Below the pieces are notes generated by a model. The model worked only from the letters and a program-made list of their open reading frames with translations, was not told where the DNA came from and made no database searches. A program made the translations under genes and the position numbers. Below, one piece after another: positions 21,402 through 33,672 of a DNA stretch of 64,000 nt. This stretch comes from Dactylis glomerata (taxonomy: Eukaryota; Streptophyta; Magnoliopsida; Poales; Poaceae), in contig QXEO01000152.1 of assembly GCA_007115705.1 (NCBI GenBank), positions 4,147,118 to 4,211,117 on the forward strand. The letters are read 5' to 3'. Within the stretch, counting starts at the first letter, position 1. Every line of letters starts with the position of its first letter.

Positions 21402-22942
21402 TGATACATCTCCAACGTATCTATAATTTTTGATGCTCCATGCTTGTTTTTACACCATTTGCCTACTGTTTCGTTACACTTCGTGGCGTTTTTATGCGAT
21501 TTCCGGAACTAACCTATTGACAAGATGCCACAGTGCCAGTTCCCTATTTTCTGCTGTTTTTGTGTTTCAGAAGTGATACACGGGAAATATTCTCAGAATT
21601 GGACGAAACAAGTTCCTGAAGTCTTATTTTGCCCGGAAGCTTCCAGAGATCCGAAGAGGCGAAGGAGAGGGGCCACAGGCCAGCCTCACACTAGGCCGGC
21701 GCGGCCCAGGCCCTAGCCGCGCCGCCTAGGTGTGAGGAGGCCTGGGGCCACTCCTGACGACGCCCCTTCGCCTATATAAAGCCTCGGGACGGAAAACCCT
21801 AGGGGAGTCGGCGAAATTTCCAGAACAGTTCCGCAGCGCCGCCGCCGTCGAAGAAAAATTTTGGGGGATAGAAGTCTCTGTTCCGGCACCCTGCCGGGAC
21901 GGGGAAGTGCCCCCGGAGCCATCTCCATCGGTCTCCATCACCATCTCCGTTGTCTCCATCGACCTCACCGCCATCTCCATCAACCTTGCTGTCTCCTATG
22001 ATGAGGAGGGAGTAGTTCATCCCCGGGGCTGAGGGCTCTACCGGTAGCTATGTGGTTCACCTCTCTCTCCCATGATATGATCTTTATGTGATCGTGAGCT
22101 TTGTATCATGTTGAATAAGTAGATGTTACTCTTCTTCATTATGTGTACTCTAGTGTGTTATTAAAGTAATCTATTCCTCCTACCATGGTGTAACGGTGAC
22201 AGTGCGTGCATCATGGTGGTACTTGGTCTAGGCTACGATTGTGATCTTTTATGGATTATGAGAATAATTATCACTATGATAGTATTGAAGTGATCTATTC
22301 CTCCTTTCATGGTGTAATGTTGACAGTGTGTGCACCGTGTTAGTACTTGGTCTAAGTTGCAATAATATCTATCTTGAGTTGTGATTTGATTTGGATATCT
22401 CTATGAGTCGTGTTTGTCAAGTACTTGATGAACTTTGAGGAGTGCTTTGTAGCCCTACACAATGATTAGTGTTATTCAATAGGAGAGTAATTCAGAGTAC
22501 TATAGTGAAGAGAAGTTATCTATTGGTTCAATTATGTTATATTTGTTGGGAGTGTGTCCACTAGTGAAAGTATGATCCCTAGGCCTTGTTTCCAAGCTTT
22601 GCACACCGTTTACTCGCTGTTTTGTTACTTGTTTGCTTGCTGCCATTTTTATTCCATATTGTATTTACTACTTATAATCATCACTACTACTTGTATTTCA
22701 CTATCTCTTTGCCGAACTAGTGCACCTATACATCTGACAAGTGTATTGGGTGTGTTGGGGACACAAGAGACTTTCTGTATTGTAATTGCAGGGTTGCTTG
22801 AGAGGGATAGCTTTGACCTCTTCCTCCCTGAGTTCGATAAACCTTGGGTGATCCACTTAAGGGAAACTTGCTGCTGCTCTACAAACCTCTGCACTTGGAG
22901 GCCCAACACTGTCTATAAGAACTGACGCGTGCGTAGACATCA
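21402..22942 (+). repeat. E3 3' LTR (1541 bp)
   Basis: Starts TGATACATCT, ends AGACATCA, TATA box at 21773-21780. The GAGAG duplication follows at 22943-22947. Confidence 0.92.
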
Positions 22943-22947
22943 GAGAG
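22943..22947. repeat. Target-site duplication of E3, right copy (GAGAG)
   Basis: Matches 6513-6517. Confidence 0.9.
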
Positions 22948-23921
22948 CACTTTTTTCAGCTGCGCAAAAGCTGTGTCTGCTTCTTCTGTCCATTCAATTT
23001 TATCATCTGACTTCTTCATATTGCATAGAAAGGGAGTGCCTTCTCTCCCAATCGAGCAACGAAACGACTTAGTGCCGCGATGCGTCATGCGAGTTTCTGT
23101 ACGTCGTGTAGTTTCGTGGGTTTCCCCATTGTTAGAATTGTTTGGATCTCCTCTGGGTTCGCCTCTATTCCTCGTGCTGACACCAGGAACCCTAAAAGTT
23201 GTCCCGCCGATATGCCGAAGGAACACTTTGTCGGGTTAAGGTTAAGCTTGTACCTGCTCAGGTTGTCGAAGGTTTCTGTCAAGTCGCTGATTAGGGATTC
23301 CTCCTCTCTTGTGGTAATGACTACATCGTCAATGTAGACTTGGATGTTGCGTCCTATTTGGCTCCCGAGGCAGTTTTGCATCATCCGTTGATAAGTTGCT
23401 CCTGCATTTTTTAGGCCGAAAGGCATTACTTGATAGCAAAACACCCCATATGGTGTGATGAAAGCTGTCTTTTCTTCGTCTTCTTTTTTCAACTTGATCT
23501 GGTTGTAACCCGAATATGCATCCAAAAAGGAAAGCCTTGCACATCCCGCTGTTGAATCAATTATCTGATCGATGCGGGGTAGAGGGAAGGGATCCTTTGG
23601 ACAGTGCTTATTGAGAGATGTGTAATCGACACATACACTTTGTACATCTGTGTTTTTCTTGGGTACGATGACTGGATTGGATAGCCAACTTGAAGTTTTT
23701 ATTTCTCTGATGAATCCGGTGTTTTCTAGCCTGTGAAATTCTGATGCTATCGCCTTCCTTTTGGGTTCATTGAATCGTCACAATGGTTGCTTGACTGGCT
23801 TTGCTTTAGGATCTACATTTAATGTGTGCTCGACGAGTTCCCTGGGAACCCCTGGCATGTCTGAAGGACACCAGGCGAAGATTTCCCAGCGCTCACGGAG
23901 GAACTTGACGAGCGCGCTTTC
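22948..23921 (-). pseudogene. G1 reverse transcriptase (5' part of pol)
   Basis: RT reads down from the conserved stop at 23922. Recognisable are PGVPRELVEH, VCVDYTSLNKHCPKDPFPLPRIDQ, FLDAYSGYNQI, the YIDDVV catalytic box (about 23322-23340) and FGISAGQLLGF. There is a TGA for CGA at 23778-23780 and at least one frameshift near the end. It is cut off by E3; the RNase H part continues at 6512. Confidence 0.85.
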
Positions 23922-23924
23922 CTA
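23922..23924 (-). other. Conserved in-frame UAG between protease and RT (G1)
   Basis: The minus strand reads GCATAGGAAAGCGCGCTC. Protease frame LDPA precedes it and ESALVKFLRER follows in the same frame, as in G2 and G3. Confidence 0.7.
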
Positions 23925-24818
23925 TGCGGGATCCAGGTTTACCGCAATCGATGTTGTCTTGTTTGGGTCCATAGGGTGGACCTGGATTTTCTTCGAGTCC
24001 TGAGTTGTGTCGAAAGCCTGATCTAGGAGGGATCGTCCAACGTCGGGTAGCACATTATGATCGGTTTCTCCTTTCAGCCTCTCATATTTTGCTGTCATGC
24101 CGAAGGTTTGCGCCATTCTATTGAATTCTCTGTCGCAAGTGTTGGCTACTTCGAAGCTCCCTTGTACTGTAATCATTCCTTTGAGTCCTGGAATTTTTAG
24201 TGTTAGATACGCGTAGTGAGGTACTGCCATGATCTTTGCAAATGCTGGGCGCCCTAGAATTGAGTGGTACTGTGATGGCCAGTCCATGACTTCAAATTCC
24301 AACTTCTCCCTGCGATAGTTGCTGCTACTGCCGAAGCAGACATCGAGTTCTATTTTTCCCAGAGGGTAATTTGCGGCTCCTGGTACTATTCCATGGAAAG
24401 AACAATCTATTGGCTTCAGGCTTGACAGTGAAATACACATTGCCTTCAGGGTTCTAGCATATATTAGGTTTATGCCACTTCCTGCATCCATAAACACTCT
24501 CCCGATGTCGTATCCTACTATTTGCGCCTTTAACACCATTGGTGAGTGGCCCGGCCTGGGAACTTTCCTTGGGTGGTCTGCTCTGCTGAACTTAACCGGT
24601 TGATCTGACCACCGCAAGTACTCTGTGGTGGCTGGTGGCGATGATATTGCTAGGTTTACTTGCCTGGATATGCTCTTTTGCTCTTTCTCTGACTTAGGCA
24701 CCGGTTGAATCATTGCCGATATGTAAACTTTCCACTCTAGGTGCCTCGCTAGCCTTTGTACTTGATATCCTTGACTTATGTATTTTTCTCCTTGCCATCC
24801 CCCTTGGCTTGAACCCAT
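23925..24818 (-). pseudogene. G1 aspartic protease region
   Basis: About 297 codons open. Active-site segment GRVFMDAGSGINLIYART (about 24515-24460, with DAGS), then CSFHGIVPG and YHSILGRPAFAKIMAVPHYAY. The protease fold is inferred from these motifs. The frame itself is clean here, but the junction to gag needs a one-base shift near 24833. Confidence 0.82.
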
Positions 24819-24832
24819 GGCGCTTTGTAACC

Positions 24833-26644
24833 TCAGAAAGTTCTACAATCCTTCATCTGGTGGTTTGAGACTCTCTTTCCATCAAGATACGCGTAGTGCA
24901 TTCGACAAGGTCCATATAGCATGTCTTTGGCCGATGGGCCAGAGTATCTTGGTTTTTCTGCTCCTTTTGTTTGAAGCTTCCTACTTTCATAACCTTCCTC
25001 TTCCTTCGCTTCGTACCCCGCGGCTACCTGATTTCGCCTTCCTTGGTTGTCCCTGCTGCGGTGTCTTCTCCTCAGTCTACTTGTTCTGTCGACTTCTAGT
25101 GAACGTCCGCTTTTGTTATTATATGCATCCTCTCCGTCAGCGAATCTATTAGCTTCTTCCATTAACTCGGCTACTGTTGCTGGCCTTGTTCTTCCTATCT
25201 CTTCTACAAGGTCTGAGTGACGAAGGTCGGCCAAAAAAGCGTCTATTGCTCTTTCGTCGGAGACGTCCTCTGCCGAGTTTTTGATTACACTCCATCGTTG
25301 TACATAAGAACGTAGAGTTTTGCCTTTCCTTTATACACACGCTTTGACTTCCTCCAGCGATGCTGGGTGCTTATATGTCGAGCGGAAATTTCTTGCGAAT
25401 TGGCTTTCGAGTTCTCCCCAGCTTCCGATGGATTCATTGGGTAGGGTATTCAACCAGGACCGTGCTGCGCCGGTGAGGTGTAGTTGCAAACTTTCCATTG
25501 CTGTTGCTTTTGTTCCCCCTAATATCTGTACTGCCTGCAGGTAATCCGATAACCATAGGGTAGGTTCTTGCGACCCATCATATTTTTGCTGGTCATGTGG
25601 TAACTTGAATCCTTTGGGTACCCGCGTTTTGCGAACCCTGCGGATAAAGCATAATGCACCCATCTCTTTTTCGTCATCTTCATAATTTTCTTCCCTCCAA
25701 GCGTGGCACGATTTATTTACTCGAGCCTGCGCTATTATATTTCTTGCGTCCTCCTTCCTTTTTTGTCGCCTTTCTTCTTCTCATGACTCGCTAGACTTGT
25801 TTCGTGTGATTTTGTACTTGAACTTCTCCTTTCGCCTTTCCTTGTAGCTTGCCGACTTTGTCTCTGGACCTTTTCCCCTGATCTTGTCTTCCACTATTCT
25901 GAGGCTTCGTATTGCGTCTTGGTGCATGTCTTCCCGTGGATCTCCGGGTTCTGGCCGCGTGGTTAGTAGGTATGCATGTGCTGCTATCAGCGCTGCTTCC
26001 GGTGTTTCCTGCATGAAGTCTTCTTCCTTCTCCTCTAGCCGTGGAGTAATACTCCTTGAGTACCTTTCCTCTCTACTTTGCGCCGTTGCCCCTCTGTTGT
26101 GCTTTGGGTCTCCGCGCCTTTCCCTGCTGTACTCTGAATCCTCACTATAATCATCCCAATACTCTTCCCTTGACGCACTGTTATTATCTTGAAAAAACAT
26201 GTCTCTTTCCTCTCTTAGTTTCTTACTCTGTTGGTGTAATGCATACTGATATCCCATTAGAACTTCTCTTCTCGATCCTTTGGGTACTTCTGTGCCATGA
26301 TTGATAGCTGACATGATGATCCTCCACTCTCCGGCTGAGACGTGAACTTTCTCCTTCTCCTTTTTGTTGTGCTCCTTTATCTTGTCGACTTCCCTGTCGA
26401 CCCCTTTGCTTCCCTCGTTATTGTTTTCTTCTTCTGCTTCAGTGATAATGATGCATAACTGGTGTACTCTTTTGGAGATGCCACTACTTCTAGCGGCGAA
26501 GTCCCTTGTACTGTTGTGAGTTTTAAACGCCTTTACTTCCAAGTCGAGTTTTTCCCGAATTTCGTCGCCTTCTGCGATTTGTGCTTCTCCTAAGCTGACC
26601 GGCGAGTTTACCTCGCTGGAAGAGCCTTCTGATGACTCCACCAT
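24833..26644 (-). pseudogene. G1 Gag
   Basis: Starts MVESSEGSSS at 26644. Three open pieces in order: an acidic and charged N-terminus (26644-25781), the capsid core (KYDGSQEPTLWLSDYL, ARSWLNTLPNES, ARNFRSTYKHP; 25663-25331), and a basic C-terminal region with a CX2HX11HX4C knuckle (CRMH...HQMKDC; 25234-24833). Stops and shifts fall near 25781-25663 and 25331-25234, so it is not translatable as one protein. Confidence 0.82.
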
Positions 26645-26810
26645 TGCTACTATCTCGGGTTCACTCCGAGAGGCGGGTCGAACCCGAGGGTCCGATTAAG
26701 ATGCTTAGACTTCCGATCGTTAACTCTGTTTCTTGATTTTCGTTGATTCCTGCACTACTGTTGGCTAAAAGCAAAAAAGCCGTCGAATTCATGATTCCAA
26801 TGCCCAAGAT

Positions 26811-26827
26811 CCCCACGGTCGGTGCCA
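26811..26827 (-). promoter_or_regulatory. G1 primer binding site
   Basis: The minus strand reads TGGCACCGACCGTGGGG two bases after the LTR. It is similar to, but not the same as, the tRNA-Lys site of G2 and G3; primer tRNA not assigned. Confidence 0.65.
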
Positions 26828-26829
26828 AT

Positions 26830-27132
26830 TGACGAGAGTTAACTCGACAAATGTCCTAGATGAAGGACTTAGGATCGGGGAGATAGGGCGTCGGATGAAC
26901 TCGAAGGTAAAGTTAGTCGAAATAGGTGTATATCGAAAGTAAACTTGGGTGTTGAACCTGGCTTGCTTTTAATCTGCCCTACACCGTCCCCTCCTGGCCC
27001 CTATATATAGGTGACCAGGTCTCGAGGACCAGGTAGGGTCCGATACAGATTACAATATCGACATACGATAAGGACTCGTATCTCAACTATCATTACAATT
27101 GGGCCTAGCTTAACGGGGATCAGGGGTACTCA
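26830..27132 (-). repeat. G1 5' LTR (about 303 bp)
   Basis: The inner end TGACGAGAG (plus strand) is firm because the primer site follows. The outer end at CTCA 27132 is a best guess: C1 integrase coding resumes just beyond. A TATATATA stretch lies near 27002-27009. The partner LTR is outside the window. Confidence 0.6.
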
Positions 27133-27133
27133 A

Positions 27134-28680
27134 CTAGCTGGCTCTATTAGCTATACCCTTGTCAATCATGCTCATGGTCTTGATCTTGATAATGCTCACA
27201 TGGTTGAGGGGCTTGAGCTTGTCTTTGGCTAGCATCAAAGGGACCTTGTGGAGCTTGTTGTGTTTGAGAGAGTGAAGGCTCCACTTGAGTAGAGCATAGT
27301 CCTTCTCCTTCGCCAAAAGGTGTCCCTCAACGGGTATGAGATGTCCCACACCCATTCTTCTTATGGCAAGAGGAGGTATTTCGTCACCTACATCAAAAAC
27401 ACCACGTTGCTCCACACGGGAGCCGTCATTCTCGTCGAATCTCACGTTAGAAACTTCAACAACTCGAGCGGAGAGTTTGTCAAAGATTCTAAAAGCGTGA
27501 GATTTGGCGGCATAGCCAACAAAGGTGCCCTCAAGAGCTTTTGTATCAAATTTGGACAAATGGACACCTTTCTTAAGATAGAAGCACTTACAACCGAATA
27601 CCCGGAAGTACTTGATATTAGGCTTCTTTCCAATGAGGATCTCATAAGGAGTCTTGTTCAAGCCCTTGCGGAGATATAACCGGTTTGACGCATGACATGC
27701 GGTATTAATGGCTTTGGCCCAAAAGTTATACGGAGACTTGAATTCTGCTAACATGGTCCTAGCCATATCAATGAGAGTCCGGTTCTTCCGCTCGGCTACA
27801 CCATTTTGTTGGGGAGTGTAGGGAGATGAGTATTGATGGCGAATCCCCTCATCACTGAGAAAATCATTCAAGGTATAGTTCTTGAACTCGGTGCCATTGT
27901 CACTTCGGATCATCAATATGTCTTGACCATATTGGTGTTGCACTTCATTGGTGAAGTCTTTGACGGTTTGTTGAGTCTCACTCTTGAGTGCCAAGAAAAA
28001 GACCCAAGTGTATCTTGAATAGTCATCGACAATCACCAAGCAATACTTCTTTCCTCCAAGACTTGCATAAGTGGGAGGGCCAAAGAGATCCATGTGAAGG
28101 AGCTCTAGGACCCTCTTAGATGAAATGATGGTCTTGCTAGGATGAGGAAGTTCATGCATCTTTCCTTCAATGCAAGATCTACACATACGATCTTTTGAAA
28201 ATGTTAGATCGGTTAGTCCTAGGATGTGGTTGCCTTTGTGGAGACTTTGCAAAGTCCTCATGTTGACGTGGCCTAGCCGGCGATGCCAAAGCCATCCCAC
28301 GTCAACCTTAACCATGAGACAAGTTGCGGCTTTAGTGGTCTCCTTCGAGAAGTCGATCACATATAAGCCGTTTTCGACATGCCCAACATGAGCTACATTA
28401 AGAGACTTGCTCCACAAAAGAACCACAATCCCAACATCAAAGGAGGTTGCAAAACCCATATTAGCAAGTTGAGCAACGGAAAGAAGATTATATGAAAGGG
28501 ACTCAACAAGCATGACATCTCCCACGGTAACATTGTGAGAGACAACAACCTTGCCAAGACCCAATACCTTTGACCTTGAAGAATCCCCATAGGTGACGTA
28601 GCCCGCATGGGATGAACCGGTGTGAAGCTCCGTCACCATTTCTTTGCTCCCGGTCATATGATTGGTAGCACCACTATCAA
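27134..28680 (-). pseudogene. C1 protease active site and integrase
   Basis: Protease motif WIIDSGATNHMTG is at about 28690-28645. Then comes the GAG-pre-integrase/zinc module (LWHRRLGHVNM...CRSCIEGK, about 28290-28140). The catalytic core has LLHMDLFGP, DDYSRYTWVFF, RSDNGTEFKN and NGVAERKNRTLIDMARTML (about 28100-27750), giving the DDE triad. GCKCFYLKKG and the C-terminal region follow. One long open frame of about 508 codons from 28657. It is truncated at 27133 by the G1 LTR. Confidence 0.9.
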
Positions 28681-29199
28681 TTATCCAGTGACCACCACTG
28701 GAAGCAAAGCCCTACAAGAGATCAAGTCTTGATTTTAGGTCCCCATTTCTCAATGGGTCCTTTCTTGTTAGTGACAAGGGTCTTTGGAACCCAAATAAAC
28801 CATGCAACAAATTCATTTGATGAACCAACAAATTTAGCATAAACATGGCCATCACGTGCACAGCAAAGAACATAAGAAGGATTATATTTTCCCGCAAAGT
28901 TATTATGATTAGGCATAGCCTTCTTGGCATTCCCAATAACTTACCTCACCTCCTCCTCAAAAACATTACCATTCTCATCATAGCATATTTCATTAGAAGC
29001 ATGCTTCTTTAATGAGGGAGGAGGCGTGGGGACACTATTTTTCTTCTTCTTGTTCTTCTTGGACTTGGAAGCATATCCAAGTCCCGTCTTGTCACCATGT
29101 TGCTTTTGAGCATTCAAAAGCTCATCAAGCTTCTCATTTCCCTTTAGGGGAACTTTCTCACAAGAGGGGTTAGTTGAGCATGAACTTGCAACAAAGGTG
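28681..29199 (-). pseudogene. C1 Gag-protease linker, downstream of E5
   Basis: Basic Lys-rich linker (KSKKNKKKKN) and NKKGPIEKWGPK. A stop and a frameshift separate it from the protease. It continues the coiled-coil ORF found beyond E5 at 37867. Confidence 0.65.
29195..29199. repeat. Target-site duplication of E5, left copy (AGGTG)
   Basis: AGGTG here and at 37862-37866. Confidence 0.92.
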
Positions 29200-30742
29200 T
29201 GATGTCTACGCACGCGTCTGTTCTTGTAGATAGTGTTGGGCCTCCAAGTGCAGAGGTTTGTAGAACAACAGCAAGTTTCCCTTAAGTGGATCACCCAAGG
29301 TTTATCGAACTCAGGGAGGAAGAGGTCAAAGCTATCCCTCTCAAACAACCCTACAATTACGATACAGAAAGTCTCTTGTGTCCCCAACACACCCAATACA
29401 CTTGTCAGATGTATAGGTGCACTAGTTCGGTGAAGAGATAGTGAAATACAAGTGGTATGGATGATTATAAGTAGTAAATGCAATATGGAATAAAAATGGC
29501 AGCAAGCAAACAAGTAACAAAACAGCAAGTAAACGGTGTGCAAAGCTTGGAAACAAGGCCTAGGGATCATACTTTCACTAGTGGACACACTCCCAACAAA
29601 TATAACACAATTGAACAAATAAATAACTTCTCTTCACTATGGTACTCTGAATTACTCTCCTATTGAACAACACTAATCATTGCGTAGTGGCTACAGAAGC
29701 ACCCCTTAAAGTTCATCAAGTACTTGACAAACACCACTCATAGAGATATCCAAATCAAATCACAACTCAAGATAAATATTATTGCAACTTAGACCAAGTA
29801 CTAACACGGTGCACACACTGTCAACATTACACCATGAAAGGAGGAAAAGATCACTTCAATACTATCATAGTGATAATTATTCTCATAATCCATAAGAGAT
29901 CACAATCGTAGCCTAGACCAAGTACCACCACGATGCACGCACTGTCACCGTTACACCATGGCAGGAGGAATAGATTACTTTAATAACATACTAGAGTACA
30001 CATAATGAAGAAGAGTAACATCTACTTATTCAACATGATACAAAGCTCACGATCACATAAACATCACATCATGGGAGAGAGAGGTGAACCACATAGCTAC
30101 CGGTAGAGCCCTCAGCCCCGGGGATGAACTACTCCCTCCTCATCATAGGAGACAGCAAGGTTGATGGAGATGGCGGTGAGGTCGATGGAGACGGCGGAGA
30201 CGGCGATGGAGATCGATGGAGATGGCTCCGGGGGCACTTTCCCATCCCGGCAGGGTGCCGGAACAGAGACTTCTGTCCCCCGAAATTTGTCGACGGCGGC
30301 GGCGGAGCTACGGAACTCTTTCTGGAAAATTGCCGACTCCTCTAGGGTTTTCCGTCTTGAGGCTTTATATAGGCGAAGGGGCGTCGTCAGGGGGCTGCCA
30401 GGGGCTCCTCACACATAGGGGGCGCGGCCAGGGCCTGGGCCGCGCCGCCCTGGTGTGAGGGCAGGCCCTGGCCCCCCTCCGGCTCCTCTTCGGTTCTCTG
30501 GAAGCTTCCAGGAAAAATAAGACTTCTGGAACTTGTTTCGTCCAATTCCGAGAATATTTCCTGTGTAGCTTTTCTGAAACACAAAAACAGCAGAAAACAG
30601 GGAACTGGCACTATGGCATCTTGTCAATAGGTTAGTTCCGGAAATCGCATAAAAACGCCACGAAGTGTAACGAAATAGTAGGCAAATGGTGTATAAACAA
30701 GCATGGAGCATCAAAAATTATAGATACGCTGGAGACGTATCA
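29200..30742 (-). repeat. E5 3' LTR (1543 bp)
   Basis: The minus strand starts TGATACGTCT at 30742 and ends AGACATCA at 29200. Confidence 0.92.
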
Positions 30743-33672
30743 AGCATCCCCAAGCTTAACTCCTGCTCGTCCTCGAGTAGGTAAGTGATAAAAAGAATAA
30801 TTTTTGAGGTGACATGCACCTACACAATCTTGATCATATATGTAAGCATTTGTGAGCTGGGATCATAAGAACTTAAAACATGGGCATAAAAGATATAATC
30901 TTGACAATAAAGAACTTAGCAACCATGTTATAAACATGAAAATGAACACAAACAAAAGATCATGAAAATGAAATAATGAAAGTCAAACATGTGTTCAAAT
31001 CGTAAGGAAAAACATACAAATGGTTTTCAGCTTGTCCTTCATGGAGAGCAAAACATAAATGCATAGGACACCTCAAAGTTTAAGAGGGCGACTAGATACA
31101 AATAATTTGAGAACAAGTGAAACCAACAATATGAATCAATCAATGAACTTTGGGACAATGCATATTACACTAAGAATGACAACTTTGCTCTCTTATGGTG
31201 CATAAAGATAGAAGGTGGTGACTCAACATAAAAGTAAAAGAAAGACACTTCGTAGAGGGAAGCAGTGATTGCAAGTTTTATAGACCTTCAAAAATTATGT
31301 TACTTACTGGCTTTGAGCTCTCATTGCCCCCATCATAAGCATCTTGAATGGTTAAAGTTAATGCGGGAACAATTATGATGCATATGCTTGACAAATCATA
31401 AGTTGAAAACCTCATGTCCCGTGAATACGAGTACCCAAACCTCATGCTACTTTACTTAGAGTCCCAAGCAAGGCTCTTGTCATTGTAAGTATATATGTAT
31501 CATCGAAAACCGCCAATGGGGTACCTCCGTGCCCGATGACATGGAACAAGCCCATATCAAAATGACAGGACAAGCAGACAATGAACACCTCGACATCTCT
31601 TTTATTTGCCATTTTGTTTAGCTTTTTATTGTGAGATGCGTCGTCGAATGTCCACCATGGGTATGCTGCAAATTTCCACCATGAATTATGCATGGCTTAG
31701 ATTGGCGGCCCAGGCGTTTCCCTAACACATATACAAACTCCATGATCCCCACAAGATTCCCAATTCATTTCACACCGCGGGCATCCATAAACAAAAGATC
31801 ACGATATCAACTCAAATAAGAAGTGCAATGTTGAAAGCTTGCCCCATGACAGCATGGTTGGGCTAGAATCCAACTTACAACTTGCAAGCATAACAACTCA
31901 ACATAAGAGACCACAATGTCAAATTTTTAAGAACAGGAAAAAGTAAAGTGTGCCTTCCGGTTCGTGAGAGCTTTACTAACCAATTTTCGCATAACACTGG
32001 TAAGAGTTTAATTTGAAGAGAAGATAAAAGCAAGTCAAATTTACTTGGAATAGCAAATTTCTAGTAGGTATGTATGGTGGACACTTTGGAAAACTTTGGC
32101 TTTTAGGAGTTGGATGCACGAGTAGAGCTCATACTCAGTACAAGGCGAGGGCTAGCAAAAGACTGGGAGCGACCAACTAAGAGAGCAATAACGGCCATAA
32201 TCATGCAAAGCGACAAAGCGACATTAAAAGAAGCATAAGATGGCATCAAAAGTCAAAAACTAAATGATCATAGAGGCTATTGGTGATTTTGTAAGAGTCT
32301 AACATGTGTGAGCATGCGCCAAGTCAACCCAAATAAAGCATCAAGGAGAAAACCAAAATAATGCTTCCAAATAATTAAAACAACGCATGATTTTTTCAAA
32401 GGCTCATTAAGAAATCTCAGTTATTTGAGACAAGTCATGCTACAGCAAAACCACTAAGCATACTATCAAAAAGACATCAAGCATGAGATGAAAAAGTCTA
32501 GCCGCAGTCTACACAAGCTCCTTCTTGTACCACTTTTTTGCATGAAACTTTTTCTCTTTTCCAACACCATTCAAACCTTTTTGAGGAAACTCTTTTGAGG
32601 AAAACCAACATATACCAGAGGTCCAAATACACCTTGATGCAAAGATAAAACAATATCTGAACAAAAATCAAGGCAAAAAATGCAAGCTAAACGCAGTAGC
32701 AGAAAAAGAGAACACTCATTGAACGATAAGAGTGAAAACTAGAGTGTTCTTGGCAAATGAAAAGCGAGTTCATCTCCTCCAAAAGAAACATGATGTGATC
32801 TAACCATTTATTGCAGCAAACTAAACTAAACTAATATTGAAAACAAAAACAACTAACGCTCCAAGAAAAACACATAGTGCATGAAGCAATAAAAATATAG
32901 TGTCTTAAAAGGTGACCTGATTTTTGCCGATGAAGACGGGGGTGCCTCGGGGGCATCCCCAAGCTTTGACGCTTGTACTTCTTGGATATTTCTTGGGGTG
33001 ATGCATGGGCATCCCCAAGCTTGAGCTTTTGTCCATTCTTCAACTCATCTCATCATTCTCCAATCCCTACACTTGAAAACTTCCTTCATACAAAACTAAA
33101 CACAATTCTATTAGCAACATTAGTGCAAGCATAACATATAATCAACCTCTTTTTGCTTCAGGTTTCGACCCAAAACCACCACATATTAAGTATATACTAC
33201 TGTAGCAACTTCCCCAAAAGTTCCATGATCAAAAGAACTCAAAAAGAAAGCGATAAAGCGGCAAAAACGAATAGTGGCAGAAATCTGTCAAAACAGAACA
33301 GCTGACAAAGGTCGAATTTTTGAGGGGTTTTCTGTTGCTCAAATCCAAAAGTGTTCAACTAACGAAAGTTTGGATATAACCTGGGGCATATGCAAAAGAA
33401 ATTTCAGGTCCAATAGATATACAGAGAATTTTTACGGTGCAGCACCAAAAAGAGTTTCAGGACAGCAACATCCCCAAATCTTTACCTCACTCGAATTAGA
33501 GGCTTCTCTTGGCACAACAATAAAATAAAAAGGATAAGGAGCGGTTATTACAGTAGTAATAACTTCCAAGACTCAAATAAAAGAAAAAGTACTAAAAATA
33601 AACAATGGGTTATCTCCCAAGAGTGCTTTTCTTTAACGCCTTTGAGCTAGGCGCAGTAATTTGCAAAGATGC
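30743..33672. other. E5 internal non-coding region
   Basis: No supported gene. Collinear with E3 18857-21401. Contains the polypurine tract (30743-30759) and two more CCCCAAGCTT motifs (about 32957 and 33014). Confidence 0.6.

Larger units (their letters stand above)
6518..22942 (+). mobile_element. E3: complete Athila-like non-autonomous LTR retrotransposon
   Basis: Two LTRs of about 1540 bp (the left one split by G2), a tRNA-Asp-type primer site, one 323-aa ORF, about 2.5 kb of non-coding sequence and a polypurine tract. Flanked by GAGAG duplications and inserted in G1 pol between RT and RNase H. There is no polymerase, and the Gag core is missing, so it needs proteins from another element. 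I count roughly 38 LTR differences by eye (about 2.5%). Confidence 0.9.
1..27132 (-). mobile_element. G1: Tat-like Ty3/Gypsy retrotransposon, 3' end beyond window
   Basis: Reading right to left: a short LTR, a primer binding site, gag, protease and RT (22948-26644), then RNase H, archaeal-type RNase H and integrase (4227-6512), then an antisense gene (574-3904). The 3' LTR is not in the window. Two insertions break it: E1 at 674-3514 and E3 at 6518-22942. Two RNase H domains plus an antisense extra gene are known marks of the Tat lineage. Gag and pol carry several stops and frameshifts, so this copy is dead. Its right edge abuts C1 integrase coding sequence, so it inserted into C1. Confidence 0.85.
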